From Acanthornis magna (lineage: Eukaryota > Chordata > Aves > Passeriformes > Acanthizidae), in assembly GCA_036785705.1 (NCBI GenBank), contig JAWUZG010000005.1:992001-1056000 (forward strand): DNA of 64,000 bases, in the 5' to 3' direction. The translations under genes and the position numbers were made by a program. Every line of letters starts with the position of its first letter. Within the stretch, counting starts at the first letter, position 1. A model generated the notes under the pieces. That model did no database searches. It was not told the DNA's origin and saw only the letters and a list, made by a program, of their open reading frames with translations. Below, in pieces: positions 36,703 to 60,750 of this stretch.

Positions 36703-37782
36703 CTGCACAGAAAGCAAAAAGGATCAGTGCAAAAACCACAGCAACTGCTGCCTTTTTTGCAAGGCACAAAACAAATAACAGTTAGATTCACAGGTTTGGC
36801 ATTTTTAAAAATCAGGAATAAAATCCAGGGTATTAGATTTCTAAGAGTTACTTTAACTGTGTCCAAGTGTAGTAAACTATAGATAAGGCCTGAGATACTT
36901 ACAGCTTTGCCATGGCTAGTAGGAGAAATTTTATTTGTTTTATTTTTGCAGTAATCTGTAATTTGCTTGGCAGAAGTGTAAAAAGAAGCCTCGGGGAAAT
37001 AACAGGAACTGATGATAGAGGTCTTTAAATAAAGAGATCTAAGAAGATGCCAGTGTCCAGGCTTCTCAATGCATGCACTGTCAGTCTCCTTGTGTGCCCC
37101 CACTACAGGGAACTGTTTTCATTTGCTTTTAAGGTGATTTTCCATTAGAGCCTACAGTACTCAAAGAAGCTAAAGTAAAAAAAAATAAAAATAAGAGAGG
37201 ATCAAGTGGTAGGCTAAAGCTGGGACATTCACTATGGCAGGGGTCACAGGCAAGTCCTTTGGTTCAGACACTTGCAGACAGTGCATGATTTACGTCTTCT
37301 GAAGGTGGACATTTAAAACAGACAGGGTGTATCCCACCCTAAATATGTGTATTTTTCTCTGCTGGCAACATCACTGGGTCAGAGCTAGACATTTACACTG
37401 AAGATATCTGAAGCTTGGCAAGAAAAATCCTATCCCTCACTTTATCCTTATAAAGTATAATGCAATAATCCCATCCGATGTTGGCACAAGTGTTAAACAC
37501 AGCGAAAATGCCTGTTCTCAAAGCAAAGATCACGAGTTCCCATTCCCTCTCTCACAGACAGAGTGGAAATCTGACTTGGTTGGTACTCTAATATAACTTC
37601 TGAACAGCAAAGGGAAGCCAAAATTTTCTGGGATGAGGTGGCAAAGCTGGGGTCTGTACAAATGGTACAAATAAGCCCAGACCTGCTGCTGCCACAGACC
37701 ATGGGCATGTGGGGAAGGTGCACCCAGCCCATTGATCTAGCACCAGGCAATATCTGGGAGCCCTTCTCCAGGAAATCCTCAC
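36703..37782 (-). other. PLCB4: PLCB4 intron 12-13
   Basis: About 1.1 kb; nothing recognised beyond the splice sites. Confidence 0.88.
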
Positions 37783-37878
37783 CGCTTTCTATTTCCTCTT
37801 CGTTATCATCCTCCAGGATATTTACAGGAGCAGCAGTTTCCCCAGCCTCCATCATCTTTTTCAGAGCATCAAGCTGTT
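37783..37878 (-). CDS. PLCB4: PLCB4 exon 12: start of acidic X-Y linker
   Basis: Ninety-six nucleotides complete w349 and run to w380 plus one base: KQLDALKKMMEAGETAAPVN then ILEDDNEEEIES. The EDDNEEEIE run is part of the acidic linker that, in PLC-beta enzymes, covers the active site and keeps the enzyme autoinhibited until it meets the membrane. The acceptor is TTAACAG and the donor GTGAGG. The reading frame stays open for about 290 nt past the donor, so a read-through form would not stop at once, but the exon edge fits the next exon exactly. Confidence 0.96.
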
Positions 37879-39099
<1,221 letters not shown>

Positions 39100-39431
39100 T
39101 CAAAGAAAATGCTTAGTAACAGCTATTTGGCCTCTCTGCATCCCTGTTTGGGATCTGGATTTTAGGACACCAATACTAAGGGGCAGTGAACAAGCAGTGC
39201 CACCTCAGGCACAACCCCAGAAGGTTGTGGGACTGCAGTGACACAGTCTCCTCTGCTTCTTCCCTATCCCAGGGGAAAGCTGTGCTCAGGGAAAGCTGCT
39301 GGATGAAGCCAGCCCTTGGGTCTCCAGTCTGTGCCACCCTCAGCTGCACTGCTCTAAAGGTTTTTCCCTCTCTCCTGCCTAGCAGGGGCATGAATGCGAC
39401 CTGCACCTCCTGATCAGAGGAATTCCTACTT

Positions 39432-39460
39432 TCCCTCCCTCCCTCCCTCCCTCCCTCCCT
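39432..39460. repeat. (TCCC)n microsatellite
   Basis: About seven uninterrupted TCCC units. The transcript strand reads GGGA repeats, with seven G-triplets in 29 nt. Confidence 0.95.
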
Positions 39461-39890
39461 GTGGTTCACAGCTTAGCCTGTTATCATTTGATCTCCAAAT
39501 AAGTGACCTTTTATGGTGCCCTCAAGCTGCAATAACCCAAGTGAGGTAGCCCACACACAGGTGGAGAGTGGGAATGGACTGGCACAGGGGAATGGAAAAC
39601 TACCCTGTCCTCAGCTAGGTGATGAGGACTGGTTTTGCCAGTAGGGTCACAAATTCAGTATTTGTAAAAGGCAAAGGGCAAGTTTCACATACACAAGGAA
39701 GTTCTAATAAAAGGCTTGTTCCAGTTTGGGGAAGGGGGAAAAATATTTTTGAGAAAAGAGAAAAAGAACACAATCCTCTGATTTAAGCCCCATCACATCA
39801 CTGAGGCTAAGAAACAGATTGGGGGATGGTAATTAGCACCCTCTCCACCTCAGGCTTGCTAACAATATTATTCAGGCAGTTGCTGGTATA

Positions 39891-39999
39891 ATCACAGAAC
39901 ATTCTGGGTTGGAAGGGACCCACAGGATCATCAAGTCCAGCTCTCAAGTGAATGGCCCATACAGAGACTGAACCCACAACCCTGGTATTTTTGGCACCA
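39891..39999 (-). mobile_element. tRNA-Ile/CR1 composite SINE (TguSINE1-like)
   Basis: Read on the minus strand, 39999-39949 resembles the anticodon-to-acceptor part of tRNA-Ile (GGTGCCAA...CCAGGGTTGTGGGTTCAG...GTATGGGCCA), including a decayed B box. It runs straight into a CR1-like tail (GAGCTGGACTTGATGATCC, GTGGGTCCCTTCCAACCCAG, ATGTTCTGTGATTA; 39948-39891). This head-tail order is that of the passerine SINE TguSINE1. The 5' part with the A box is missing, so the copy is truncated. Confidence 0.8.
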
Positions 40000-41667
40000 A
40001 TGGATTGGGGTTTTCAGTGAACCCAAAATGATATAGGAGTAGAAGGTATTTTCATAAATAGTGACAATTCTTAGAAGAACTATTCAGATATTCTTATCTC
40101 TAAATCCAAATCTGAGCTATACAGAAAAAACAAAAGAACAAAGCACCACAAAACCAAATAAAAGCAGCAGAGGTGACAAATAACAACCCAGAAAAGAAAG
40201 CCCCATATCAACCCAACCCCAGAAGAATGGGTGCAAACCTCCTTGGGGGAGGGTAAGGACTCTCCACACCCAGCAGGCTGGCTCAGGCAGGGAGTTTCAG
40301 CACGTTGGGTGAAGAGAACACACATTTGTTCCCGAAGCACCGGGGCTGTAACTCCACTAGATGTCAGTGCCACAGAGCTCATTTATGCCAGGCTTCCAGG
40401 ATGCCAGGCTGCATCCCCAAACAAGGCCATACTCGGATGCCCATTTGGACAAATATTTGCTTTTACTTCAAACCAAATCGGCTTCAGCCAAGTGCCACGT
40501 CTCTCCTAAGTGTGCCCCCCTCAGCCACCAGCCCAGGCCATCAGGATCCGAGCACTCGGAAAGGACACGTCCCAAGCTCCTCCTGCCACCTCTGCAGTGT
40601 TTGCTTTGTGAGCAGCTGGGGACCGAATTCACCCACGAGGAGGAAAGGACACACAATGCAGAAAGCTCAGCAGTGCTACAGAGCACAGGCAGCTGAGGCT
40701 AAATACTGGGCCCTGAGGCAGCAGCATGCCAGCCTTTGGCCAGCTCTATTTTAGGCTTCCCAGAGAGCTGCTGGAAGCTTTTTGTGAGGGATGTGGCAGT
40801 GTGCTACACATTACAGGGGAACACTGCAGATTTAGTTCTATGGGATGCACTTTTCAGGGCATCCACCTGACATTCACCAAGCCTTGTGGGCTGCTGCCCC
40901 TGCCATATGCAAGGAAAGCCAGGAAAAGCAAAGCTCTAGGGATGCTAATGCCGGGAGCTCCCTTTGCCAGGGTCACACGGTGCTGAAAGATAAGGCAGAG
41001 TGCTCCTTGCTGTGGTCCCCCACAGCACGAGAGAGCATCTGCAGGTTTTGGGTGACTGCTGGCACACAGTGAGCTCAGAAGGAGCACGGACGGCCTGGAG
41101 GAGGCGTTGCAAGCGCTGTGTAAGGCGATGTTAAAGGCTCAAATACTGTGCTTGTGAAAGAGAGCCTGTTGTTACCCCCTGTCATGCAGGAGAGTGGAGT
41201 GCATGCAGATCACAGTGCACTTGATAGTCCAAATGAGACTGCAGGAAACTCTGGGAGCTTAATTTGATTCTTAATGCAGGAGTGGTGCCACCTACACTGC
41301 AGGACCTCATCTGGAGCATGAAACATGCAATGTGCAGCTGAAAGAAGAGGTTTCTTCAGCTGAGACCATGCAATCTATGATTAATTGTTTTTTAACAGTG
41401 ACTGGCAATTTCAGAGTGAGGTATGATCTGCAAAGACAATGTATGTGGTGTATTTTATGTAGGTGCTGATATTACGTCACACATCAAGGGGGGATTTCCC
41501 CAGGCTGTTTGCCAGAGCCCTGTACAGAAGAGATTAAACAAATCAGATAAAGACAAGTTTGTACCAAAACAGCACAGCCACCAAAAACCACTAGCCATTT
41601 CTGAGAGCACAGGACTGGCAGTGAACAGCACTAAAGATGATATGATCTCAGTTTACCATATCTTTTA

Positions 41668-42264
<597 letters not shown>

Positions 42265-42344
42265 CTGCAGTGATTTTCAAATGAAAGAATGACAGGGTAC
42301 TCTGACGTAACAAATGCTGTTTCCTTAATGGCTTGAATTACATC
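42265..42344 (-). CDS. PLCB4: PLCB4 exon 9: X box, calcium-binding glutamate
   Basis: Eighty nucleotides encode w264 to two bases of w290: DVIQAIKETAFVTSEYPVIL then SFENHC. The SFENH motif holds the last X-box calcium ligand, E w286. The acceptor is TTATAG and the donor GTAGGT. The sequence is identical to the human protein as far as I can recall it, in keeping with strong constraint on the active site. Confidence 0.97.
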
Positions 42345-46672
<4,328 letters not shown>

Positions 46673-49600
46673 CTAAGGTTAGAAAACAACGGAATTCAGC
46701 AAAACAATATAGTGCATGGCTATCATCCAAGAGCATTTCATTACTGCAGATGAGAAAGAAAGAAGTGAACATTTAAAAAAAAAAAAAAGGCAGCCCTAAA
46801 ACCTACAGAAGATTCAACAGCCACTTAAGCATTAGGTAGAAAATGAACCTTATCTTTCATAAGAAATCTAAGCAGTTTGATCACAAAAATAGTTTTTAAA
46901 AAAATCAAATGCAATCATATAAATGATATTACTCTTGCTTATTCATGAAAATAATGACTGCACGTGGCATCTGTGCAAATGGGATGTTAAAAATAAATAG
47001 CTCAATGTCTCTTTGTAAATTCTCTCTCTAATCCTTTTTTGTAAACTGACAAACTTGACTGGTGGCACTGTAATCACCTCTGCAAAAATGCACGTCTTAC
47101 ACAATATCTACAGGTAAAGCAAAAAACTAAAAGCAAAATGAAGCTATACTATAAATACAGAATTTGAAATCTGAGTTTAGAAATATGCAAGTACTGATGA
47201 TTTCTGGAAACATCGTGTTTTTTACTATTCAAAAACCAGCATAGGTTCTTAGAAGAAATATGCACAAGAATTTCACAGCATCATCTCTTCAATTCACAAC
47301 AGTTTACAATCTTAGGATTTTGTAATATATGTAATGTTTAGATACAATTTAGCAATGATTTCTAATAGACTAATAAAGTTCAGAGTTTTTATGTTTTCAC
47401 TTTATAGTGTGCTATGTAACTTTGGTTTTTCTCCATGCTGGATTAGAGCTGCACACTGTGTGCCTGATTCTCCATTAAAAGAAAATTAAAACCAGAATTG
47501 ACGGAGTAGTGGCATGTAAGCAGATGCAACAAAACAAAGAAATAAATATGACTGTGAAAACACTCTTTTACCCCGGAAGGTGCACAGTTTCCAAGCTTTA
47601 GTTTAAGCAGGATTCAGAGATGTAACAGGCCACCCCCATATTGGCAATCAATAATTTGGAGTGGACAGGATGGTGTTGACATGGCTTACACAGCACTATC
47701 AGCATTTGCTGTAATTCCTTATGCTGACACTTTTTTGACTTTTTCTTTTTTTTTTTTTTTTTTCCATGAGAAAGGCAATATCCAATCAAAAATGGAACCT
47801 CTTTTCTTACAACCAATTCATTGGTGCCTGTGCTTAATGAACTCCAAGAAATTACAACCAATGCCAATTAAATCATGCAGTTAAGGAGGGATCTCTCCAG
47901 TAATGCCACTGGCAGTCTGCAGCATCTAAACACAGCAGGTTTGCTCGGGCCAGATCAGCTGTCAGGATAACCAAGGGAAGCTCAGATGGAACACGACAGG
48001 AGAGCAGATGGATGCAGGACATGACTTGCTCAGCAGCACACACCAACACCACCACAACACTGGCATGCAACAGCTCCACAGTGACACACGACAAGGCTTT
48101 ATGCCATTAGTGACAACACGCCACCTCAAAAAATTGTAAGAAATAGCAGGGAAGGTCCTTCACTCAAAAAAAGGGCTCTTCCCCACTCTCCTTCTTCTAC
48201 AGTTAGTTATAAGCAAACAGGAGAAAATAAATGGGATGAAGGAAAAAAGTCTCCTCTTGAGAAAGGGTTCCAGCGTTATCAGAAGGAGCTAAGAGCAAAA
48301 TATTCTTCCAGCAGCAATGATCATAGCTCATTATCAATTTTTCATTGGAACAAAAGCATACAGTTATGTTCACTTGTTTAAAAAATAAAGTAACATTGAA
48401 AACTGATAAAGTTTTACTTTTAAAAAAGTGAGAATGTTCTCTAGTCTCTCTTGGGGAAACATTCTGCACCATGGAGCTTGGTGGCACAGGGAAGTTGTAA
48501 CACAAAAGCAGACCAAACTTTAAAGTGTGAACTTGCATCTAGAAAGACTCATTTCAGGGCTAATTGCACATGTCCAATAAAGTACTATTTGACTGTTCTT
48601 GTCACCACACCTGACAGGACACCCTCACACCAGGTGTTCCCAACCATATGAGGGTGAGCTGATGAAAACACGGGGAGAAAGGATGCCCTGAGGGTTTTGC
48701 AAAGAGACAAAGCTCATTCAGCCTCTCAGGCTGCCTCCAGCACCTTGGAGTGGGTACAGACCCAGACACACAGCAGTTGAAAATGTGCTAAAACCAGTTC
48801 TGCCTCTTGAGTTTGCCCCGGGGGTGGTGAGAAGGGTGTTCCTTTGGGGAGTGAATGGGAAGGAAGGAGGAAGAGGAAGCAAGTGGAAGAGAGAGAGAGG
48901 GGGGAATAGGAAAGGATCTCCCCATACCTCCCTCCCAGTAGAATGGATGAGTCCTGGTCAGACTACTGAAAATTCCATTTTAATTGTTACTTGCCTTATT
49001 ATTTTAGGGCTGTAAATGAACTGCAGGAGTTCTCTCAATAGTAGAGATTTCAGCTCCTTTTCTACTATATTTTCTTTTTTTCTAATTTTTTTTCAAAATT
49101 TGACTTTAAAAATAGGAGACCTAGACAAAATACACATTGCATGACAATAATTAAGTTTCTAAAATCTTCCCAGAAGCTTAAATACTGAAGCACAATTAAA
49201 TCAGCTGTCAGCCAGCAGCATTTAAAAGTCAAATAGAGACAGGAGTTTGGAATAACTCCAGGAAAGCTGCTCACTCTCCTCTCATACCCAGGACCATATC
49301 CTCATGCTCTGTTAAAAACCCATAACACTTAAAGCTTCTGCAGCATGCCTTGGAGGTTACTTCAAAATAATTTAAGTTAAAGAGTCTCATGAAGAGTTGC
49401 TCTGCCAAGTAACTCCCCTCTCCTATGTAATGATAATAATCTTTTTATATTTTCCAGCATTAAACACCGCTGTTAATTGCAGTGCTGGCCAGCTGCCGAG
49501 GGGACAGAAACGATCCCCTCAGGAGGCAGATTCTGGGTCATTTTGTGCATTTCAAATTATGGCCGAAACTTTAAACTCTATTTGGAGACCAAAAGACCTC

Positions 49601-51411
49601 CAGTACAGACCAAAGGCATTGGTTTCAGTCACCAGAATGAATGTCCTACTCCATAAAAAACATTTGAGTAATTTTTCCCAGCTCTGATCACCAACCAAAG
49701 GGCAAATCACAAGATCTCCAACTGCAAAATGTATTTGGTCAGTAAGAACGTAGCCAAGATGCAACTTTCTCCAATACTAGCTATAAAATAAGGTTTCTAA
49801 TTCTGTAAAAAGAGCTGCTAAAGCAGCACACAATTGAGAGCACAACTCAATTTAATTTTTTTAATCAGTTACTGGAGATAGGGGGTTCTTACAAATGCTG
49901 GCAGCTCTTCAGCAGTTTGGGCTTCAAGGAGCTACACTTTAAATTAAAACAATTAGAGATCAATTTTAAAATAATGATAAAATAGTAATTTATCTGAAAA
50001 TTAAGACCGACACTAAAAAAAAAAAGAAGCTAACATGATTTAAGGTGGGGACAGAGCTGTGTGCTTCAAGCAGTAAAGTGCATTTCTCACTGCAGGTGAA
50101 TTGAGGGCCAAGGTGCTTTAAAGGGACAATTTATAATTTAAGTTACAACACTATCCTTTCTCTGCAATGCAGAAGCAAAAATGACAAGCCTTAGCTGTGG
50201 CCCCAGTCCTGCAAACATTTAGACACCGAATTGTGTAAATAGCTATGATAAAGGGATGTCTCATAGCAGTAAGGTTAAGCCTGTGTTCCAATTTGCCAAT
50301 AGATATGAACTAAAGCCCCAAGTATGTAATCCCAATTATGTAATCAAGTTGTTAATCTTCTCTCTGTCTTTTCCTTTTGAATACCCTTAACAAGTAATTC
50401 AGGTTTAGTGAAGAGTAAGGCACACATTCCCTACTTAAAAATAAAATTATATTCCAAATTTGAATATATGGGGAACTTACAGCTTCAATCTTCATATTGA
50501 AGTATCCAGGAAATAAATACATGTATAAACATATACAAAATTTATTTATAACTAGTAAAACAATTTCAGATGGAGGGATTTTTTGGTAATGCACCTCAAA
50601 ATGTCACACAGTGAGGTCATTAGCTTCCCATGTTCCAGATGACAATAATCTACTGGTACAAAACCAAGCAGGATGTGTCTATTTTCCATGGGTGTGTTCT
50701 TGTCAAAATCACATAGTGCATTTATCGCTGGAATTCCAAATGAATCAGTCTTCTATAACTTACTGTGCTTTAGGAATAGAAAAGAGCCAACCCCACAGTG
50801 TTTATTGAACTACTTCACACACTCATGGTGCTTTTAAGAAATAGTAAATACTTCTGCCAACAACTGTATTCTGGAAATACAGCAATAAAAATATTTCCTC
50901 TTATTCTGCACACATGGTATTTTAAAAATCATATACAAACTCTTAAAATATCCTCTTAGCTCTTAGATTTGTAACAGATTGAAATAATACTGCTGAGGAG
51001 AATCAAATCCCTGTTTATAAAAGCCTACTTCAGTTTTTCTCTTATTTTAGAAGGGCTAGCAGATACATTTAGTTGGGGCCTACAGGTAAAATAATTGCCT
51101 GTAATAAAATACTGGGTGTATTTTGGTGGAAACTGCGTCGAATTTAACAATACAAAAAGTACAAAACACACAGAACACACACCATAACACAGCAGCAAGT
51201 AATCAACAGATGCAACTGCAAAGCCAACATGTAGAAAGCACAACACCACACACGGCTGGAGCTGATTTTTGCACCTGGATGTTACCATAATGGAAAGATC
51301 AGCGGCTCAAAAGCATAGCAAATCATGGCATGGTGCATGCAATGGAAAGATTGGAAGAAGCAAGCCACTGCAGACAGACTTGTATGGTAGTTAATGTATG
51401 AAAAAGCTTAC
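46673..51411 (-). other. PLCB4: PLCB4 intron 5-6
   Basis: About 4.7 kb. It holds an 18-T run at 47746-47763 and a purine-rich tract at 48855-48917. The segment 47880-48120 is less AT-rich and may be an unrecognised old repeat. Confidence 0.85.
48855..48917. repeat. Purine-rich tract
   Basis: Sixty-three bases on the plus strand are almost entirely A and G (only about five pyrimidines), including GAGAGAGAGAGGGGGG. Such tracts can adopt triplex structures; the transcript strand is CU-rich. Confidence 0.7.
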
Positions 51412-51469
51412 TTCATTTAGAAAGCTCACTAATTGGTCTACCGTTAAATAATCAGTTTTGTCTCCATTG
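51412..51469 (-). CDS. PLCB4: PLCB4 exon 5: EF-hand 3 loop
   Basis: Fifty-eight nucleotides complete w106 and run to w125: NGDKTDYLTVDQLVSFLNE. The acceptor is TTTTCAG and the donor GTAAGC. NGDKTDYLT occupies the position of a calcium-binding loop. The following residues lead into the EF3/EF4 connector, which in PLC-beta3 acts as GTPase-activating surface for G-alpha-q (established for the family). The exon ends in phase 0. Confidence 0.96.
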
Positions 51470-52103
51470 CTGAAAAGAAATTTATTAGAGAATGTAAGTT
51501 TTTATACACGATGCTACAGTAGGTATGATTTACATGTTGACATTGTTGATACTTTTAAAACCATGAACTTTTCTACTTGAAAGTAGCTCTATAATCTCAA
51601 AATGAACACTCACAGAAAACATACTAACTGTCTATGCTTGGCACAGTACATCTCCCACAACATATCTTCCTATCACTTAACAAACATTATTTCACAGAAC
51701 AACATGTAAGTCCTCCAGCTGAGAATAAATTGAGCGAAGAAACTTTTCAGACTTCAAATTTCTTACTTAATTTAATTAGTTCACATACTGTGTTAATCAC
51801 CTAAAGGAGCCAGTTAAAAATTACAGTAGTTAGTAAAGCCAATGCAAAATTTAAAAAAAAAAAGTTCCAGGTGCTTCCTTTCACTCATGTAAAAGTTGCT
51901 CTAAAATACGGAGTGAACTTTTACATTAACAGTCTGAGAGGGAAGGAAGGGGTAAAATAGAGACTGGAGTTTGTTCTAAAGTACTGCTGATGCTACTAGG
52001 ATTCAATGATAGATAAAATTTACAGTGCTTTGTCACTATTAGTTATGGACTAAAAATACAGCAAAATGTCTTTAAAGCAAGATTATATTAAATTTGAACT
52101 TAC
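51470..52103 (-). other. PLCB4: PLCB4 intron 4-5
   Basis: A 634-bp AT-rich intron; nothing else seen. Confidence 0.9.
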
Positions 52104-52204
52104 ATTTTCTTAAAGAGGTCCTCTATGTCGGTTCGGGGACATATCTTTTGGGTGAGCTCATAAAATTTCTCGTAAGTAAAAGCTGCAGGCTCAATTTCAT
52201 CATT
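52104..52204 (-). CDS. PLCB4: PLCB4 exon 4: EF-hands 2-3
   Basis: One hundred and one nucleotides encode w73 to two bases of w106, starting [20 protein letters not shown] and ending in [11 protein letters not shown]. The acceptor is TTGCAG and the donor GTAAGT. The [18 protein letters not shown] helix is the signature of the PLC-beta third EF-hand. Alanine at w79 replaces a threonine I recall in human. Confidence 0.96.
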
Positions 52205-58197
<5,993 letters not shown>

Positions 58198-58251
58198 CTC
58201 CGAACTGGAATTTTCCCATTTGTGTTTGTTAGAAAGGCCAGCTTCATCCAG
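58198..58251 (-). CDS. PLCB4: PLCB4 exon 2: first EF-hand
   Basis: Fifty-four nucleotides encode the rest of w27 to two bases of w45: WMKLAFLTNTNGKIPVR. The acceptor is TTTCAG and the donor GTAAGC. It forms part of the first EF-hand lobe (the NTNGKIPV stretch resembles a degenerate calcium loop). EF-hands of PLC-beta are mainly structural and carry part of the G-alpha-q contact. A leucine at w33 replaces a methionine I recall from human. The exon sits 546 bp downstream of exon 1. Confidence 0.95.
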
Positions 58252-58797
58252 CTGAAATTAGGAATGAAATATTTTTAAGATACTATTTATTAAAATGGGG
58301 ATCTAGATACTTATTTTTGCCATGTCGGCAAATTGAGTACAAACAAATAATTGCTCTGTAATAAAAACATTTTTCTGTAACCTTTTAGTGCTTGAGGCAG
58401 AGAAGTTCTTTAACTGTAAAGGCAAAAAGCAGCCTAAAAAAATCAGTACAGCAATTAACACAAGTGCGAAGACGAGAAAGTCTCAAGGGATTTCGCTTGC
58501 ATATGCATCAAGGAAAAAACAAACCAGCCAATAATTAAAACATACACTACAATAAATCAAATGAACAGTTATAAATTGTCCTATAATTTCTCCTGGGCAG
58601 GTTCCAGATAAAGCCTGGAGACATCTTTGGTCTCAATAAAAGACAAACTCTTAACTCATTTAATACCATTTTCTTTATGACACCATTTTGTAAATGTCAT
58701 ACTATGAAAAACAATTGGGTCTTCTGTTTCAATTCCAACAAGGAAAATACAAGGACGGAAAAATAAAGGAGAAAGGGGAGGAAAGAAAGTAACTTAC
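58252..58797 (-). other. PLCB4: PLCB4 intron 1-2
   Basis: A 546-bp AT-rich intron; nothing else seen. Confidence 0.9.
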
Positions 58798-58877
58798 TGT
58801 TTCTTGAGACATGTCATTGGACTGACATTGTTAGCTCTAAAGTTATGTATGATGGATCCAAGCCCTTCTACCCATTG
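58798..58877 (-). CDS. PLCB4: PLCB4 exon 1 of the window: end of PH domain
   Basis: Eighty nucleotides in phase 0 encode w1-w26 and two bases of w27, starting [20 protein letters not shown]. The acceptor is TTTTTCAG and the donor GTAAGT. It covers the last helix of the N-terminal PH domain (the QWVEGL motif is typical of PLC-beta) and the start of the first EF-hand (MTCLKKH). In PLC-beta the PH domain contacts Rac or G-beta-gamma and membranes. Glycine at w7 replaces an arginine I recall in the human protein. The preceding coding exon, ending around VTK, was searched for up to 64000 and not found, so the upstream intron exceeds 5.1 kb. Confidence 0.95.
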
Positions 58878-60630
58878 CTGAAAAACAAAACCACAGAAAC
58901 ACCAAATTAGGAAAACTGAAGAGGGAAGAAGTAGGAAAGTTTATCTTGGGGAAGGCTCCTCCTTGCAGCCATGGATAATGTTAATAACCTGTGTTCAGGT
59001 AAAAAAACACCCACTTCACAGCCCATATCATGGGAAAGTCCAGCCACATTTTATCCATTTTACCCATTTCTATTTCATCCTCCACTAAACAAAGGGATTG
59101 TGCTTTCCATTCTTCCAAATGCTACAAGCACTATCACCAGTGCTATTAAGCCAGTTTATTGGCAGCCAAGGCAAGTGGTCCATTGACTGATTTATTATGC
59201 CCTCTATTTACAGCCCTTCCATTTTGGTGGCAGGGGGACAATATCATCTATTACTGAGCCCCATTATCCAATGTGTGATGACACATTTAACGGGTCCAGT
59301 TTAGGAAAGGAATGAAATAAAATATTAAGAAGCTAGAGTAAACCGCAGTGAGGCACAACAATCACTTAGTGACATCAACCTCATCTAACACCCTGTTTCA
59401 TTTTCAAGTCCCGCTTATTTTCTTGTTTACATCCTTAAAATGCACAACATTCCAAACAGTCACTGGGATGACTTCCAGCCAACAGCAGCATTACAGCACT
59501 CATTTATGTAATTCCTCTTTTACGGATCTATTTTTCTGCTGTAGCCTGCACCCAGACTTTGCAGAACTGTGGAGAAGCAGCTTAAGGCTTAGGCCCTAAC
59601 ATGAACACTCACTGATTTCAGCAAGAATCCTGGCAGGAGAAAGCCATGGGAAGAGGAAAAAATGACAGTGCTACAAGCCAAGTTCGATCTCAATTATGCC
59701 ATTGTAACATGAGGATTACTCAACAGATAATTTACACTGGTGGAACTGAGATGGGATTTGGTCCACTGCTAAACATTAACCTTATGAATAAAGGAGCTTT
59801 TTGCTTCTGGCCAAATGCTGTGCATGCAGCTTGAGCTGACTTGGGCAGGATCCAGAATCTGACACTTATAAATAGATGTAGATGAGTGTATTTTTCTTTA
59901 CATGAATGAGTGCTGTACATCTGCAATACAGATGAAAAAATCATGATTTATATTGGAGGAACGCTAACATCTTTGAGAAATGGCACATTGTAAACTGCGG
60001 GCAGCAAATCCCTGTGTAAAAGAAGGTCTAAGGTGTCACTTCAACAGATAAACAACACACTTAAGGATACCCTTCCACTAATGAAATATTAAATCTGTTT
60101 TCCTTTAGGAAAAGTAGCTACTTATTAAGATGTGTATTAATATTTAAGTGATCTTTTAAAAGTTATCTTTTAAATAAATACTGCATAAAATATGCATTCA
60201 AATAGATCAAGTGTGTATCTGACAGTCATTTGAAAAACAGAACTCTCACTTATGAGAAAAGGTAGTATTTAGGGTTTTCTTAGGTGTGCTTTCGGGTTTG
60301 AAAACACCCCGCCAGTAACAGTCTACCCTCCCATCTCTCTTTTTCCAACTACATGAGTAAGTTGGCTTTGTAGTCCCAGGATGAAAGAACTGACTAGGAA
60401 GATAAAGAAACAGGGTTCATAGGGCAAGATAATATTATTTATTAGAACTGATATAACTAGAAGCCACTGACAGATTTAGGAAACACTTATCTTTTCCTAC
60501 AAATGTTCCCTCAGCTCAGATGATAAAGGAATGGTGCTTGTGATAATTCCAGGGTAAATGCCTGAACAAATCTTACACATACTTCAGTTTCCTAGAACTG
60601 CTGAAATTCAGCTATCATCAACTAACCACA

Positions 60631-60750
60631 TTTGGGGGTTTGTGGTTTGTTTGGGTTTGGAGGTTTTTGGTTTTGCTTTATTTTGTTTTTGGGGGGGTTG
60701 TTTGTTTGTTTGTATTTTTGTTTGGTTGGTTTTGGTTGATGTTGTTGTTT
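60631..60750. repeat. T/G-rich low-complexity tract
   Basis: About 120 bases on the plus strand are almost only T and G, with TTTG repeats and a run of seven G at about 60691-60697. The transcript strand is correspondingly A/C-rich. Confidence 0.85.

Noticed and set aside
37493..37782. Extension of the exon 12 frame past 37783
   Set aside because: The acidic linker continues in exon 13 with correct phase; the extension has no relation to PLC-beta.
40305..40754. 149-codon open frame on the plus strand
   Set aside because: Several overlapping frames are open here because of GC-rich, stop-poor sequence; composition is not protein-like and no homology is recognised.
47746..47763. 18-T run considered as the poly(A) tail of a minus-strand retrogene
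   Set aside because: No coding remnant or target duplication was found beside it; other T runs at 12761 and 45434 are equally bare.
47880..48120. GC-richer block suspected to be an LTR or old CR1
   Set aside because: No CR1 end, poly(A) signal or LTR ends could be matched by eye.
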